DNA of 64,000 nucleotides from Duffyella gerundensis (GCF_001517405.1 NZ_LN907827.1:3630915-3694914), one strand, 5' to 3'; positions 52,293-60,936 are shown, numbered from the stretch's first letter. Numbers and translations: made by a program. The notes: generated by a model not told the origin, from the letters alone.

Positions 52293-53168
52293 ATGAGCGA
52301 AGTCTTAACCGCCGGTGAGGCCGCGCCGCTGCGAAAAGCGGAAAATCGGGTGCTGAAAAAATTTCTGCACAACAAAAGCGCGATGGCCGGTGCCATTATC
52401 GTGCTGCTGTTTGTCGCGCTGGCGCTGCTGGCGCCCTGGCTCGCGCCTTTTGATCCGATCAAAGCTAACTTTCTGGCGGTGCGCAAGCCGCCTTCGGAAC
52501 TCTACTGGTTAGGCACCGATGAGCTGGGACGCGACATGTTATCGCGGCTGATTTGGGGAGCGCGCACCTCGCTGATGGCCGGTTGCGTCTCTGTGCTGAT
52601 CGCTATCTTGATCGGCGTGCCGCTTGGGCTGATTGCTGGCTACTGGCAGGGAATCTGGGACGGCGTGATTTCACGCTTTATTGAAGCGCTGCTTGCCTGT
52701 CCTTTTTTGATTCTCGCCATCGCGCTGGGCGCGTTTCTCGGACCCAGCCTTGGCAACGCGATGATCGCTATCGGCCTGTCGGCGATGCCGATTTTTGCCC
52801 GTCTGACCCGCGGTCAGGTGATCGCTATTCGCAATGAAGAATATATTGAGGGTGCACGGGCCATCGGGCTGCCGGACCGCTGGATTGTGCTGCGTTACGT
52901 GCTGCCTAACGTGATGTCGCCGATTCTGGTGCAGGCCACGCTGGCCATCGCCTCTGCCATCATTACCGAAGCGAGCCTCTCTTTTCTCGGTCTTGGTCAG
53001 CAGCCGCCAAACCCCTCCTGGGGCGCCATGCTGAACACCGCCAAAGGCTATCTTGAACAGGCGCCGTGGATGTCGATTTTTCCGGGCGTCGCCATTTTTC
53101 TTGCCGTGCAGGGCTTCAACCTGCTGGGCGACGGATTACGTGATGCGCTTGATCCGCGCAATGACTGA
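52293..53168 (+). CDS. Peptide ABC transporter permease, DppC-type
   Basis: A 291-aa inner-membrane permease. N-terminal OppC segment with KFLHNKSAMAGAIIVLLFVALALLAPW, GTDELGRDMLSRLIWGARTSL (about 72-92) and an EAA loop EYIEGARAIGLPDRWIVLRY (about 186-205). Follows its partner by 2 bases and precedes the gamma-glutamyltransferase gene by 16, with the ribosome binding site AAGGAACCGCG before the next start. Confidence 0.92.
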   Translation: MSEVLTAGEAAPLRKAENRVLKKFLHNKSAMAGAIIVLLFVALALLAPWLAPFDPIKANFLAVRKPPSELYWLGTDELGRDMLSRLIWGARTSLMAGCVSVLIAILIGVPLGLIAGYWQGIWDGVISRFIEALLACPFLILAIALGAFLGPSLGNAMIAIGLSAMPIFARLTRGQVIAIRNEEYIEGARAIGLPDRWIVLRYVLPNVMSPILVQATLAIASAIITEASLSFLGLGQQPPNPSWGAMLNTAKGYLEQAPWMSIFPGVAIFLAVQGFNLLGDGLRDALDPRND

Positions 53169-53184
53169 CTATTAAGGAACCGCG

Positions 53185-54786
53185 ATGAGTGGAGAACTGG
53201 ATTATCTGTCGGCTTACGCCTCCTGGCGCGCGCCAATGATGGGGCATAACGCCGTAGCGACCTCACAGCCGCTGGCGGCGCAGGCGGGCATACGCATGCT
53301 ACAACAGGGCGGCAATGCGGTAGATGCCGCGGTGGCGACCGCCATGGCGCTGACCGTTGTGGAACCCACCGGCAACGGCATCGGCAGCGACGCGTTTGCT
53401 ATCGTCTGGGATGGCAAAAAGCTGCATGCACTCAACGCATCAGGCCGTGCTCCGGCGGCCTGGCAGCATCAAACCTTTGCCCATCTCGACGCCATGCCCG
53501 AGCTGGGTTGGGATGCGGTCACCGTGCCCGGCGCGGTATCGGCGTGGGTCGCATTGGCGGAAAAGTTTGGCACGCTGCCGCTGACCACGCTGGTGCAGCC
53601 CGCCGTTGAGTATGCGCGCAACGGTTTTCCGGTCTCGCCGCTGATTGGCCAGCTCTGGCAGCGCGGCTATCAGAAGCTGAAGGATCAGCCGGGCTTCAGC
53701 GCCTGCTTTGCGCCGCAGGGTCGTCCACCGGCGATTGGCGAGCTGTTCCGTAATCCCGATCAGGCTGCCACGCTGGAAAAAATTGCCGCCACCAACGGCG
53801 AGGCGTTTTATCGGGGTGAGCTGGCGGAAAAAATCGCCGCCTTCGCCCGTGAACACAACGCCGCGCTGACATTGGAAGACTTGAAAAACCATCGCGCCGA
53901 CTGGGTCGACATGCTGTCACGGCCTTTTGCCGGTGGCTCGGTGCATGAGTTGCCGCCCAACGGTCAGGGCATCGCCACGCTGATTGCGCTGGGCATTCTT
54001 GAGCAGTGGGATATTGGCCGCTATACGCCCGATTCCGTACCCTGGCTGCACCTCTCCATCGAGGCGATGAAGCTGGCGCTGGTCGATCTCCAACGTTACG
54101 TCGCCGATGAAGATCATCTGGAGTTTCCGGCAGCGCATCTGCTCAGCGATGAGTACCTTAAAAGCCGTGCGGCGCTGATCAATCCCGATCGGGCGGGCGA
54201 TTTTACCTTTGGCGCTCCGACGCAAAGTGGCACCGTGTATCTGGCCACCGCGGATGCCAGCGGCATGATGGTGTCGTTTATTCAGTCCAACTACATGGGA
54301 TTTGGCTCTGGCGTGGTGATTCCAGGCACCGGTATCAGCATGCAAAACCGCGGCGCAGGCTTCGCACTGGATCAGGGGCATCCCAACGTGGTGGCTGGCG
54401 GCAAGCGCGCTTTCCATACCATTATTCCCGCCTTTGCTCTCGACGCAGCCGGTCAGCCATTAATGTCATTCGGTGTAATGGGCGGGCCGATGCAGGCGCA
54501 GGGTCATCTACAACTGGCGCTGCGCATCATGCTGCACAAACAGAATCCGCAGGCGGCGATCGATGCGCCACGCTGGCGCGTCGTGGCCGGTCGCGAAGTG
54601 ATCGTCGAGCCTTCACTGGATCGCAATACGATCGCTGCCCTGCGCGCAATGGGCCATAACATTGTGCTGGAAGATCCGTTGCAGTCGTACAATTTCGGCG
54701 GCGCACAGGCGATAGTGCGCGATCCGCAGGGATTTTATATTGCGGCTACCGAGAGTCGCAAAGATGGGCAGGCACTGGTGTACTAA
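53185..54786 (+). CDS. Gamma-glutamyltransferase, cytosolic type
   Basis: A 533-aa N-terminal nucleophile hydrolase of the gamma-glutamyltranspeptidase family. There is no signal peptide, unlike periplasmic Ggt. Large-subunit features are ATSQPLAAQAGIRMLQQGGNAVDAAVA (about 25-51) and VVEPTGNGIGSDAF. Autocleavage and catalysis should involve Thr350 in QSGTVYLATADASG; the small subunit starts there. The gamma-glutamyl pocket region is NYMGFGSGVVIPGTGISMQNRGAGF. Last gene of the operon; repeat element B begins 6 bases after its stop. It would act on a gamma-glutamyl compound brought in by the preceding transporter. Confidence 0.92.
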   Translation: MSGELDYLSAYASWRAPMMGHNAVATSQPLAAQAGIRMLQQGGNAVDAAVATAMALTVVEPTGNGIGSDAFAIVWDGKKLHALNASGRAPAAWQHQTFAHLDAMPELGWDAVTVPGAVSAWVALAEKFGTLPLTTLVQPAVEYARNGFPVSPLIGQLWQRGYQKLKDQPGFSACFAPQGRPPAIGELFRNPDQAATLEKIAATNGEAFYRGELAEKIAAFAREHNAALTLEDLKNHRADWVDMLSRPFAGGSVHELPPNGQGIATLIALGILEQWDIGRYTPDSVPWLHLSIEAMKLALVDLQRYVADEDHLEFPAAHLLSDEYLKSRAALINPDRAGDFTFGAPTQSGTVYLATADASGMMVSFIQSNYMGFGSGVVIPGTGISMQNRGAGFALDQGHPNVVAGGKRAFHTIIPAFALDAAGQPLMSFGVMGGPMQAQGHLQLALRIMLHKQNPQAAIDAPRWRVVAGREVIVEPSLDRNTIAALRAMGHNIVLEDPLQSYNFGGAQAIVRDPQGFYIAATESRKDGQALVY

Positions 54787-54792
54787 AGGGGG

Positions 54793-55190
54793 CGTTTTGC
54801 CTTGCAGGCGGGCTTTTAGGGTCAATGTCTTTAAGGTCAATGTCTTTAAGGTCAACGGCCATTTCGTTCTGCCTTGCAGGCAGCCCGCTTAAAGGCCAGG
54901 TCAACGGCCATTTCGTTCTGCCCTTCGGGCAGCCCGAGCAGGGGCGGCAGTCGCCCCGCCCCTGCACCCCGGCTATCCGGCAAACACAACCGCCCGCCGC
55001 AGGCGGGTACCTTCGTCGGTTCACATTTCTTCACGGACCGCTCGCGATTCGCTCCAAGCTCAACGCTCCCTTGTCCCGCCATCCATGGCGGGACATCCTA
55101 AAATGTTTACCTCCTCAGCGGTGGTGATGCCTCCTCAAGGTCAAAACCCAGGTCAAAACCCAAAACACTTAGACAGGAATCCAAAATAAA
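54793..55190 (-). repeat. Structured dispersed repeat, copy B
   Basis: Same element as copy A but on the minus strand, and the longest copy. Head 12-mers at about 55125-55165; box GAGGAGGCATCACCACC; H1 replaced by a larger stem CCCGCCAT/ATGGCGGG (55076-55094); H2 CCCGCC/GGCGGG; H3 GCAGGGGCGG/CCGCCCCTGC (54938-54965); H4 CTGCCC/GGGCAG (54918-54932), with a second H4 (CTGCC/GGCAG, 54869-54883); tail TTGACCTTAAAGAC-like repeats and a terminal hairpin GCC-TGCAA-GGC near 54805. It starts right after the gamma-glutamyltransferase stop and is head-to-head with copy C. Confidence 0.85.
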
Positions 55191-55261
55191 AACCCAACCC
55201 AAAATCTAAAGCCAATGCTCAATGCCTGAAGCTTAAAAGGTCGGAACAAAGAGAGGGATTA

Positions 55262-55566
55262 AGGTTTGGGTTTGGGTTTTATTTAAGACTTTGCTTTTAG
55301 TTTGTTTGGTTTTGACCTGGGTTTTGACCTTTAAGAGGCATCACAAACGCCGAGGGAAAAGCGTATTCCAGGGCGAGCCGCAGGGATGCGGCGAGAATAA
55401 GCGCCGCGCCGGGAGCGCGTCGCGCATGGTCCGTCAGGAAAACGCTTTTGCTGAGGGTACCCACGAAGTGGGCGATTGTGTTTGCCGGATAGCGCGGGTG
55501 CAGGGCCGGGGCGACTGCCGGCCCTGCTCGGGCAGGCTTTAGCCTGTACGAAATCGCCGTTGACCT
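55262..55566 (+). repeat. Structured dispersed repeat, copy C
   Basis: Plus-strand copy, head from a G/T-rich tract and 12-mers (to 55330). H1 GCCGCA/TGCGGC; H2 ACCCAC/GTGGG in place of CCCGCC/GGCGGG; H3 GCAGGGCCGG/CCGGCCCTGC (55500-55527); H4 CAGGC/GCCTG. The tail is cut short at TTGACC (about 55566), where copy D begins, giving a 254-base period from C to D. Between B and C (55191-55261) there is AT-rich sequence without a gene. Confidence 0.85.
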
Positions 55567-55878
55567 TGACCTGGGTTTTGACCTTTAAGAGGCATCACAA
55601 ACGCCGAGGGAAAAGCGTTTTCCAGGGTGAGCCGCAGGGATGCGGCGAGAGGGCGCGCTGAGCCGGGAGCGCATCGCGCATGGTCCGTCAGGAAAACGCT
55701 TTTGCTGAGGGTACCCACGAAGTGGGCGATTGTGTTTGCCGGATAGCGCGGGTGCAGGGCCGGGGCGACTGCCGGCTCTGCTCGGGCTGCCTTCAGGCAG
55801 AACGAAATGGCCGTTGACCTTAAAGACGTTGACCTTAAAGACCTTGACCTGAAAAGCCCGTCTGCAAGACAAAAAGGC
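55567..55878 (+). repeat. Structured dispersed repeat, copy D
   Basis: Direct repeat of C at 254-base spacing. H3 is GCAGGGCCGG/CCGGCTCTGC (one G-U pair, 55754-55781); H4 is CTGCC/GGCAG (55787-55800), reversed in sequence from copies A and C but paired as well. The tail has three TTGACCTTAAAGACG-type units and ends in a hairpin GTC-TGCAA-GAC near 55861-55871. The 109 bases after it hold the yiaF promoter. Confidence 0.85.
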
Positions 55879-55987
55879 TGCCCACCGCGCACCGACTCCG
55901 CTTGCACAAACCTCTCCCGTCCCTCTATGCTTTAGTACCACTAATCAAAAGCAGTAAAATTCCCTTTCACTGACAGGAGTTGCAGCT

Positions 55988-56704
55988 ATGACGTCAGGAA
56001 TTTCCCGCGTCTGGACCCGTTTTTTTATGCCGTTGGCCGTACTTTTTTTCGCCCTACAACTGGTGGGTTGCGGCGATAAAGAAGGCGATCAACGGAAAGC
56101 CTTTATCGATTTTCTACAAAATACCGTGATGCGCAGCGGTGAACATCTGCCTGGTCTGAGCGAAGACCAAAAACAGCGTTTTGGCCCTTATGCAGGTGAT
56201 TACGCCATCATTTATGGTTTTGCTCAGGAAGTGAATAAGGCCGTTGATAACGGCATGAAGCCGGTTGTTGATGAGCTGGCGGCAATCCGTGTACCGCAGG
56301 ATTATCTGACCCGTCGTGATGCGCTGCGTCAGGCAAGCGGTTCGCTGAACGTGCTGACCCAGCAGATTCAAAGCGCCAAAATGCAGGCAGACAGCAGCAA
56401 AGCCGCACTGAAGCAGCCAGACGATCTCAAAACGGTTTACAACAACGTCTATAACAAAGTGGTGACTCAGCCCGCTAATGCGCTGATTCCTCTGCTGCCT
56501 TCGCTGCAGGATTTGAGCCAGCAGGCAGTACAAACCGGTGATTTCCTGCAGCAGCAGGGTACGCGCGTTTCCTTTGATAACAATGGCGTGCAGTTCCCGA
56601 CGCAGGATCAGGCCACGCAGTACAACACCTTAATGAGCAACCTGGCGGCCAAAGCTCAGGCGCTGCCGCAGGCGCAAGCCGCCGTGCAGGGTACCTGGCA
56701 GTAA
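55988..56704 (+). CDS. yiaF: DUF3053 lipoprotein YiaF
   Basis: A 238-aa lipoprotein (236 in E. coli). The lipobox is LVGC (Cys about 28) after a hydrophobic signal, followed by GDKEGDQRKAFIDFLQNTVMRSGE, the strongest match to E. coli YiaF. The rest is helical and rich in Gln (AQALPQAQAAVQ tail). Start ATG at 55988 with CAGGAG 8 bases upstream. The function is unknown; it is inserted between repeat D and the mtl operon and followed by its own terminator. Confidence 0.93.
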   Translation: MTSGISRVWTRFFMPLAVLFFALQLVGCGDKEGDQRKAFIDFLQNTVMRSGEHLPGLSEDQKQRFGPYAGDYAIIYGFAQEVNKAVDNGMKPVVDELAAIRVPQDYLTRRDALRQASGSLNVLTQQIQSAKMQADSSKAALKQPDDLKTVYNNVYNKVVTQPANALIPLLPSLQDLSQQAVQTGDFLQQQGTRVSFDNNGVQFPTQDQATQYNTLMSNLAAKAQALPQAQAAVQGTWQ

Positions 56705-56712
56705 TGCCTTTC

Positions 56713-56734
56713 GGGGATGACGTTCGTCATCCCC
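56713..56734 (+). terminator. Terminator of yiaF
   Basis: An 8-bp stem GGGGATGA/TCATCCCC with loop CGTTCG starts 8 bases after the yiaF stop and is followed by TGTTTTCT. Confidence 0.75.
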
Positions 56735-56826
56735 TGTTTTCTCTGGTCCGAACTTTCATCCTATGTTGCTTTACGTCTCTTCCACAAAAGAAGTGTGATC
56801 TGCCGCATTTTTGACCAAAAAAAGAT

Positions 56827-56842
56827 TGTGATCAATATCACA
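56827..56842. promoter_or_regulatory. CRP site 1 upstream of mtlA
   Basis: TGTGA-TCAATA-TCACA, a perfect match to the core TGTGA-N6-TCACA. Together with the next three sites it forms a CRP array in front of mtlA. A further half site, TGTGATCT, lies at 56794. Confidence 0.85.
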
Positions 56843-56870
56843 TTTATGCAACAAGTGCTGCTTTTGATGG

Positions 56871-56886
56871 TGTGATAAAGATCACA
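56871..56886. promoter_or_regulatory. CRP site 2 upstream of mtlA
   Basis: TGTGA-TAAAGA-TCACA, again a perfect core, 44 bases from site 1 (about four helical turns), so the two lie on the same face of the DNA. Confidence 0.85.
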
Positions 56887-56943
56887 TAAAAGGTCATTCA
56901 CTGATTAATTTACAGACAAAACATTAGACAGTCGCCTCTTTTT

Positions 56944-56959
56944 TGTGATCCAAGTCACT
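56944..56959. promoter_or_regulatory. CRP site 3 upstream of mtlA
   Basis: TGTGA-TCCAAG-TCACT, one mismatch in the right half. It is centred 44 bases before site 4, the same spacing as between sites 1 and 2. Confidence 0.75.
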
Positions 56960-56987
56960 AAAAATACCCCCATCCCCCGTCTAACTG

Positions 56988-57003
56988 AGTGATCTGGATC
57001 ACA
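56988..57003. promoter_or_regulatory. CRP site 4, closest to the mtlA promoter
   Basis: AGTGA-TCTGGA-TCACA, one mismatch in the left half. The likely -10 element is TAGAGT at 57041-57046, with no good -35, so transcription would depend on CRP; the site centre is then about 58-62 bases upstream of the start, the usual class I position. Confidence 0.78.
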
Positions 57004-57144
57004 CATAGCCACCTCACTACGCAGTAACAATTTGGCGTGCTAGAGTCCGCCTGCATACAGCTGAACGGCTCTTTGCCGTCATGTCTCAACAAAAATAGCG
57101 CGCTCCCTGACTGGTCAGCGCGTACCAATTAAGGGGTGAGTTCT

Positions 57145-59082
57145 ATGTCCTCATCAGTGAAGGTCAAAGTACAAAGCTTTGGTCGCTTTCTGAGTAATAT
57201 GGTGATGCCAAATATCGGTGCGTTTATCGCATGGGGCATCATCACCGCGCTGTTTATTCCAACCGGCTGGATTCCAAACGAAACGCTGGCGAAGCTGGTG
57301 GGTCCGATGATCACCTACCTGCTGCCGCTGCTGATCGGCTTCACCGGTGGTCGTCTGGTCGGTGGCGACCGTGGCGGTGTGGTGGGTGCCATTACCACCA
57401 TGGGCGTGATCGTCGGCGCCGACATGCCAATGTTCCTCGGTTCGATGATTGCAGGCCCGCTGGGCGGCTGGGCGATTAAGAGCTTTGACCGCGTTATCGA
57501 CGGCAAAATCAAAAGCGGCTTTGAGATGTTGGTCAACAACTTCTCCGCCGGCATTATCGGCATGCTGATGGCTATCCTGGCGTTTCTCGCCATTGGTCCG
57601 CTGGTTGAAGGCCTGTCGCACGTTCTGGCGGCTGGCGTTAACCTGATGGTGCAGAATAACCTGCTGCCATTGACCTCAATCTTTGTCGAACCGGCAAAAA
57701 TCCTGTTTCTGAACAACGCCATCAACCACGGTATTTTCTCACCGCTGGGCATTCAGCAGGCGAGCGAAGCGGGCAAATCGATCTTCTTCCTGATCGAAGC
57801 GAACCCGGGCCCGGGTATGGGCGTGCTGATGGCCTACATGTTCTTTGGTCGTGGCAGCGCGAAACAGTCTGCTGGCGGCGCGGCAATCATCCACTTCCTC
57901 GGAGGTATCCACGAAATTTACTTCCCTTATGTGCTGATGAGTCCACGTCTGCTGCTGGCGGTAATTCTTGGCGGCATGACCGGCGTGTTTACGCTGACGC
58001 TGCTGAACGGTGGTCTGGTTTCTCCTGCCTCACCGGGTTCTATCCTGGCGGTGCTGGCGATGACGCCAAAAGGCGCCTACTTCGCCAATATTGCAGCGAT
58101 TGCCGCCGCCTTTGCGGTCTCCTTCGTGGTTTCTGCCATTCTGCTCAAAACCAGCAAGGTGAAAGACGAAGACGATATCGAAGCAGCAACGCAGCGTATG
58201 CATGACATGAAAGCGCAGTCCAAAGGCCAGGCCGGCACCGCCGCTGTGCCTGCATCGGCTGATGCGATGAATGGCGACCTGAGCCACGTGCGTAAAATCA
58301 TCGTGGCCTGTGACGCGGGCATGGGTTCCAGCGCCATGGGTGCGGGCGTGCTGCGTAAGAAAGTGCAGGACGCAGGACTGACGCTGATTTCGGTCACGAA
58401 CACCGCCATCAACGCCCTGCCCGGCGACGTGGATATCGTGATTACCCATCGCGATCTCACCGAGCGTGCAATGCGTCAGGCACCCCAGGCCCAGCACATT
58501 TCGCTGAATAACTTCCTCGACAGCAACCTTTACAACAACCTGACGCAGCGTCTGGTTGATGCAAGCCGCAGCGCCGGGCATCGCGAAAAGGTTAACAGCG
58601 CGCTGAGCGACAGTTACGATACCAGCAACGCACACCTGTTTAAGCTGGGCGAAAACAACGTCTTCCTCGGCCTTTCCGCTACGCATAAAGAGCAGGCAAT
58701 TCGCTTTGCTGGCGAACAGCTGGTGAAAGGCGGCTACGTGCAGCCGGAATACGTTGAGGCGATGCTGGAGCGTGAAAAACTGACGCCAACCTATCTTGGC
58801 GAATCCATTGCCGTGCCGCACGGCACCGTGGAAGCCAAAGATCGCGTGCTAAAAACCGGCGTGGTGTTCTGTCAGTATCCGCAGGGCGTGCGTTTCGGCG
58901 AAGATGAAGATGACATTGCCCGTCTGGTTATTGGCATTGCCGCCCGTAATAACGAGCACATTCAGGTCATTACCAGCCTGACCAATGCGCTTGACGATGA
59001 CAGCGTGATTGAGCGACTTGCCTCAACCACCAGCGTGCAGGAAGTGTTGGATCTGCTCTCGGGCAGCACCACGAAAGCCTGA
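57145..59082 (+). CDS. mtlA: Mannitol PTS transporter EIICBA, MtlA
   Basis: Takes up mannitol and phosphorylates it to mannitol-1-phosphate. 645 aa (637 in E. coli), domains EIIC (about 1-340, membrane), EIIB (about 385-470) and EIIA (about 500-645) in one chain. The EIIB active cysteine is in IIVACDAGMGSSAMG, the EIIA histidine in SIAVPHGTVEAKD, and the EIIC loop contains GGIHEIYFPYVLM. The start ATG at 57145 (MSSSVKVKVQSFGR) has AAGGGG 8 bases upstream and matches E. coli (MSSDIKIKVQSFGR); a GTG 9 bases upstream is rejected. Confidence 0.98.
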   Translation: MSSSVKVKVQSFGRFLSNMVMPNIGAFIAWGIITALFIPTGWIPNETLAKLVGPMITYLLPLLIGFTGGRLVGGDRGGVVGAITTMGVIVGADMPMFLGSMIAGPLGGWAIKSFDRVIDGKIKSGFEMLVNNFSAGIIGMLMAILAFLAIGPLVEGLSHVLAAGVNLMVQNNLLPLTSIFVEPAKILFLNNAINHGIFSPLGIQQASEAGKSIFFLIEANPGPGMGVLMAYMFFGRGSAKQSAGGAAIIHFLGGIHEIYFPYVLMSPRLLLAVILGGMTGVFTLTLLNGGLVSPASPGSILAVLAMTPKGAYFANIAAIAAAFAVSFVVSAILLKTSKVKDEDDIEAATQRMHDMKAQSKGQAGTAAVPASADAMNGDLSHVRKIIVACDAGMGSSAMGAGVLRKKVQDAGLTLISVTNTAINALPGDVDIVITHRDLTERAMRQAPQAQHISLNNFLDSNLYNNLTQRLVDASRSAGHREKVNSALSDSYDTSNAHLFKLGENNVFLGLSATHKEQAIRFAGEQLVKGGYVQPEYVEAMLEREKLTPTYLGESIAVPHGTVEAKDRVLKTGVVFCQYPQGVRFGEDEDDIARLVIGIAARNNEHIQVITSLTNALDDDSVIERLASTTSVQEVLDLLSGSTTKA

Positions 59083-59100
59083 TCGCACTGAATTTTCCCT

Positions 59101-59121
59101 GGGGCTGGTATGCCCGGCCCC
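59101..59121 (+). repeat. Hairpin in the mtlA-mtlD gap
   Basis: GGGGCTGG/CCGGCCCC, 8 pairs with one G-U and loop TATGC, lies in the 91-base gap between mtlA and mtlD. It may set the relative levels of the two proteins or protect mtlA mRNA. Confidence 0.55.
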
Positions 59122-59173
59122 ATTTCGGGTCGGGTGTGCCCGCCCCATTGTCATTAGAAGGGTCGAGAAAATT

Positions 59174-60322
59174 ATGAAAGCTTTGCATTTTGGTGCCGGT
59201 AACATTGGCCGCGGTTTTATTGGCAAGTTACTGGCGGATGCCGGCGTTGAGCTGGTGTTTGCCGACGTGAATCAGGCGGTGCTTGATGCGCTTAACGCCC
59301 GCCATGAATATCCGGTACATGTTGTCGGCGAGCAGGCGAAGGTGGAGACGGTACGTAACGTCAGCGCGGTGAACAGCACCAGCGATGAGATCATCGATTT
59401 AATCGCCGAGGTGGATCTGCTGACCACCGCGGTAGGCCCGCAAATCCTTGAGCGCATTGCCGCCAGCGTGGCCAAAGGCCTGATTAAACGCCACGAAGAA
59501 GGCAACGCACGCCCGCTGAATATCATCGCCTGCGAAAATATGGTGCGCGGCACCAGTCAGCTGAAACAGCATGTGCTGAAGGCGCTGCCAGAGCAGTATC
59601 ACAGCTGGCTGGAGGCGAACATTGGCTTTGTGGATTCCGCCGTGGATCGCATCGTGCCGCCGTCCGCAGCGGACAGCAGCGATCCGCTGGAAGTCACGGT
59701 GGAAACCTTCAGCGAGTGGATCGTCGATAAAACCCAGTTCGTTGGCGAGCCACCGGCGATTGCCGGCATGGAGCTGACCGATAACCTGATGGCCTTTGTT
59801 GAGCGCAAGCTGTTCACTCTTAACACCGGCCACGCGATCACCGCCTATTTGGGTCAGCAGGCGGGTCATCAAACCATTCGTGATGCCATTCTGGATGGTC
59901 AGATTCGCGCGGTGGTTCAGGGCGCAATGGAAGAGAGCGGCGCGGTGCTGATCAAGCGCTACGGCTTTGATGCAGAGAAGCATGCTGCCTACATTCAGAA
60001 AATCCTTAGCCGCTTTGAAAATCCTTACCTGAAAGATGACGTTGAGCGCGTGGGCCGTCAGCCGCTGCGTAAGCTCAGCGCGGGCGATCGCCTGATCAAG
60101 CCGACGCTCGGCACACTGGAATATCAGCTGCCGCACGACAATCTGGTCAAAGGTATTGCCGCCGCCCTGCACTATCGTAGCGATCAGGATCCGCAGGCGC
60201 AGGAACTGGCCACGCTGCTGGAAAAACAGGGCGTGCAGGCCACGCTGGCACAGATTTCCGGCCTCGATGCGCAAAGTGAAGTGGTCAGCGCAGCGGTAAA
60301 GGCGTATAACGCTACCGCCTGA
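59174..60322 (+). CDS. mtlD: Mannitol-1-phosphate 5-dehydrogenase MtlD
   Basis: NAD-dependent oxidation of mannitol-1-phosphate to fructose-6-phosphate in the cytoplasm. 382 aa as in E. coli. The nucleotide-binding segment MKALHFGAGNIGRGFIGKLL is at the N-terminus, and the polyol-dehydrogenase signature ...GFVDSAVDRIVPP is followed by ERKLFTLNTGHAITAYLG with the catalytic Lys. It starts ATG at 59174 and ends in a TGATG overlap with mtlR. Confidence 0.98.
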   Translation: MKALHFGAGNIGRGFIGKLLADAGVELVFADVNQAVLDALNARHEYPVHVVGEQAKVETVRNVSAVNSTSDEIIDLIAEVDLLTTAVGPQILERIAASVAKGLIKRHEEGNARPLNIIACENMVRGTSQLKQHVLKALPEQYHSWLEANIGFVDSAVDRIVPPSAADSSDPLEVTVETFSEWIVDKTQFVGEPPAIAGMELTDNLMAFVERKLFTLNTGHAITAYLGQQAGHQTIRDAILDGQIRAVVQGAMEESGAVLIKRYGFDAEKHAAYIQKILSRFENPYLKDDVERVGRQPLRKLSAGDRLIKPTLGTLEYQLPHDNLVKGIAAALHYRSDQDPQAQELATLLEKQGVQATLAQISGLDAQSEVVSAAVKAYNATA

Positions 60323-60936
60323 TGCAGAGACTTTTTACCGCACGGCAGCAAGGGCACGGTGACACCGTGCCCATCAGCGTCACGACAGATACGCAGGCCA
60401 CAATGGAAGAGAAGCAAGCTTTTGAAAACCAGGTGCTTGAACGCCTGAACGCCGGTCGCTCGGTGCGAAGCTTCCTGATCGCGGCGGTGGATCTGCTCAG
60501 TGAAGCCGTCAACGGGCTGGTGCTTCAGGTTTTTCGCAAGGATGATTACGCGGTAAAATATGCCGTCGAACCGCTGCTGCTGGGCGATGGCCCGCTTGGC
60601 GAGCTGTCGGTGCGCCTGAAACTGATTTACGGCCTGGGCATTATCAGCCGTGGCGAATATGAAGATTGCGAACTGCTGATGGCGCTGCGTGAGGAGCTGA
60701 ATCACGATCACAGCGACTATCGCTTTGTGGATGATGAGATCCTCGGACCCTTTGGCGAACTGCACTGCGTGGCTGCCTGGCCGCAGGCCCCTGCCCTCTC
60801 GGGCGATGACGAGATGCTGCGCGCAATGCAGCAGCAGCGTTATCAGCAGGTAGTACGCTCCACCATGGTGCTGTCGCTGACCGAGCTCATTTCACGCATC
60901 AGCCTGAAGCAGACGTTCAAAAAACCTGGCAGCTAA
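60322..60936 (+). CDS. mtlR: Mannitol operon repressor MtlR
   Basis: A 204-aa repressor of the mtl operon (195 in E. coli); no classical HTH is seen in this family. Homology is clear from MEEKQAFENQVLERLNAGRS (about 28) through VLQVFRKDDYAVKYAVEPLL, LKLIYGLGIISRGEYED and MVLSLTELISRISLKQTF. The first 27 residues differ from E. coli. The ATG at 60322 overlaps the mtlD stop (TGATG) and is preferred, but an internal ATG before EEKQAF is possible. Confidence 0.94.
   Translation: MQRLFTARQQGHGDTVPISVTTDTQATMEEKQAFENQVLERLNAGRSVRSFLIAAVDLLSEAVNGLVLQVFRKDDYAVKYAVEPLLLGDGPLGELSVRLKLIYGLGIISRGEYEDCELLMALREELNHDHSDYRFVDDEILGPFGELHCVAAWPQAPALSGDDEMLRAMQQQRYQQVVRSTMVLSLTELISRISLKQTFKKPGS

Noticed and set aside
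54793..55878. CRISPR array
   Set aside because: The repeats are 250-400 bases long with hairpins and different orientations. There are no short regularly spaced repeats with unique spacers, and no cas genes are in the window.
55539..55907. 122-codon minus-strand ORF across repeat copies C and D, and similar ORFs across A and B
   Set aside because: Copies differ by compensatory changes in hairpin stems and by indels rather than by synonymous changes. The frames are open mainly because the repeat is GC-rich. Codon-based tests on many copies could reverse this.
59399..60274. 291-codon open frame antisense to mtlD
   Set aside because: mtlD is certain by length and motif. The antisense frame is open because of GC-rich codon use.
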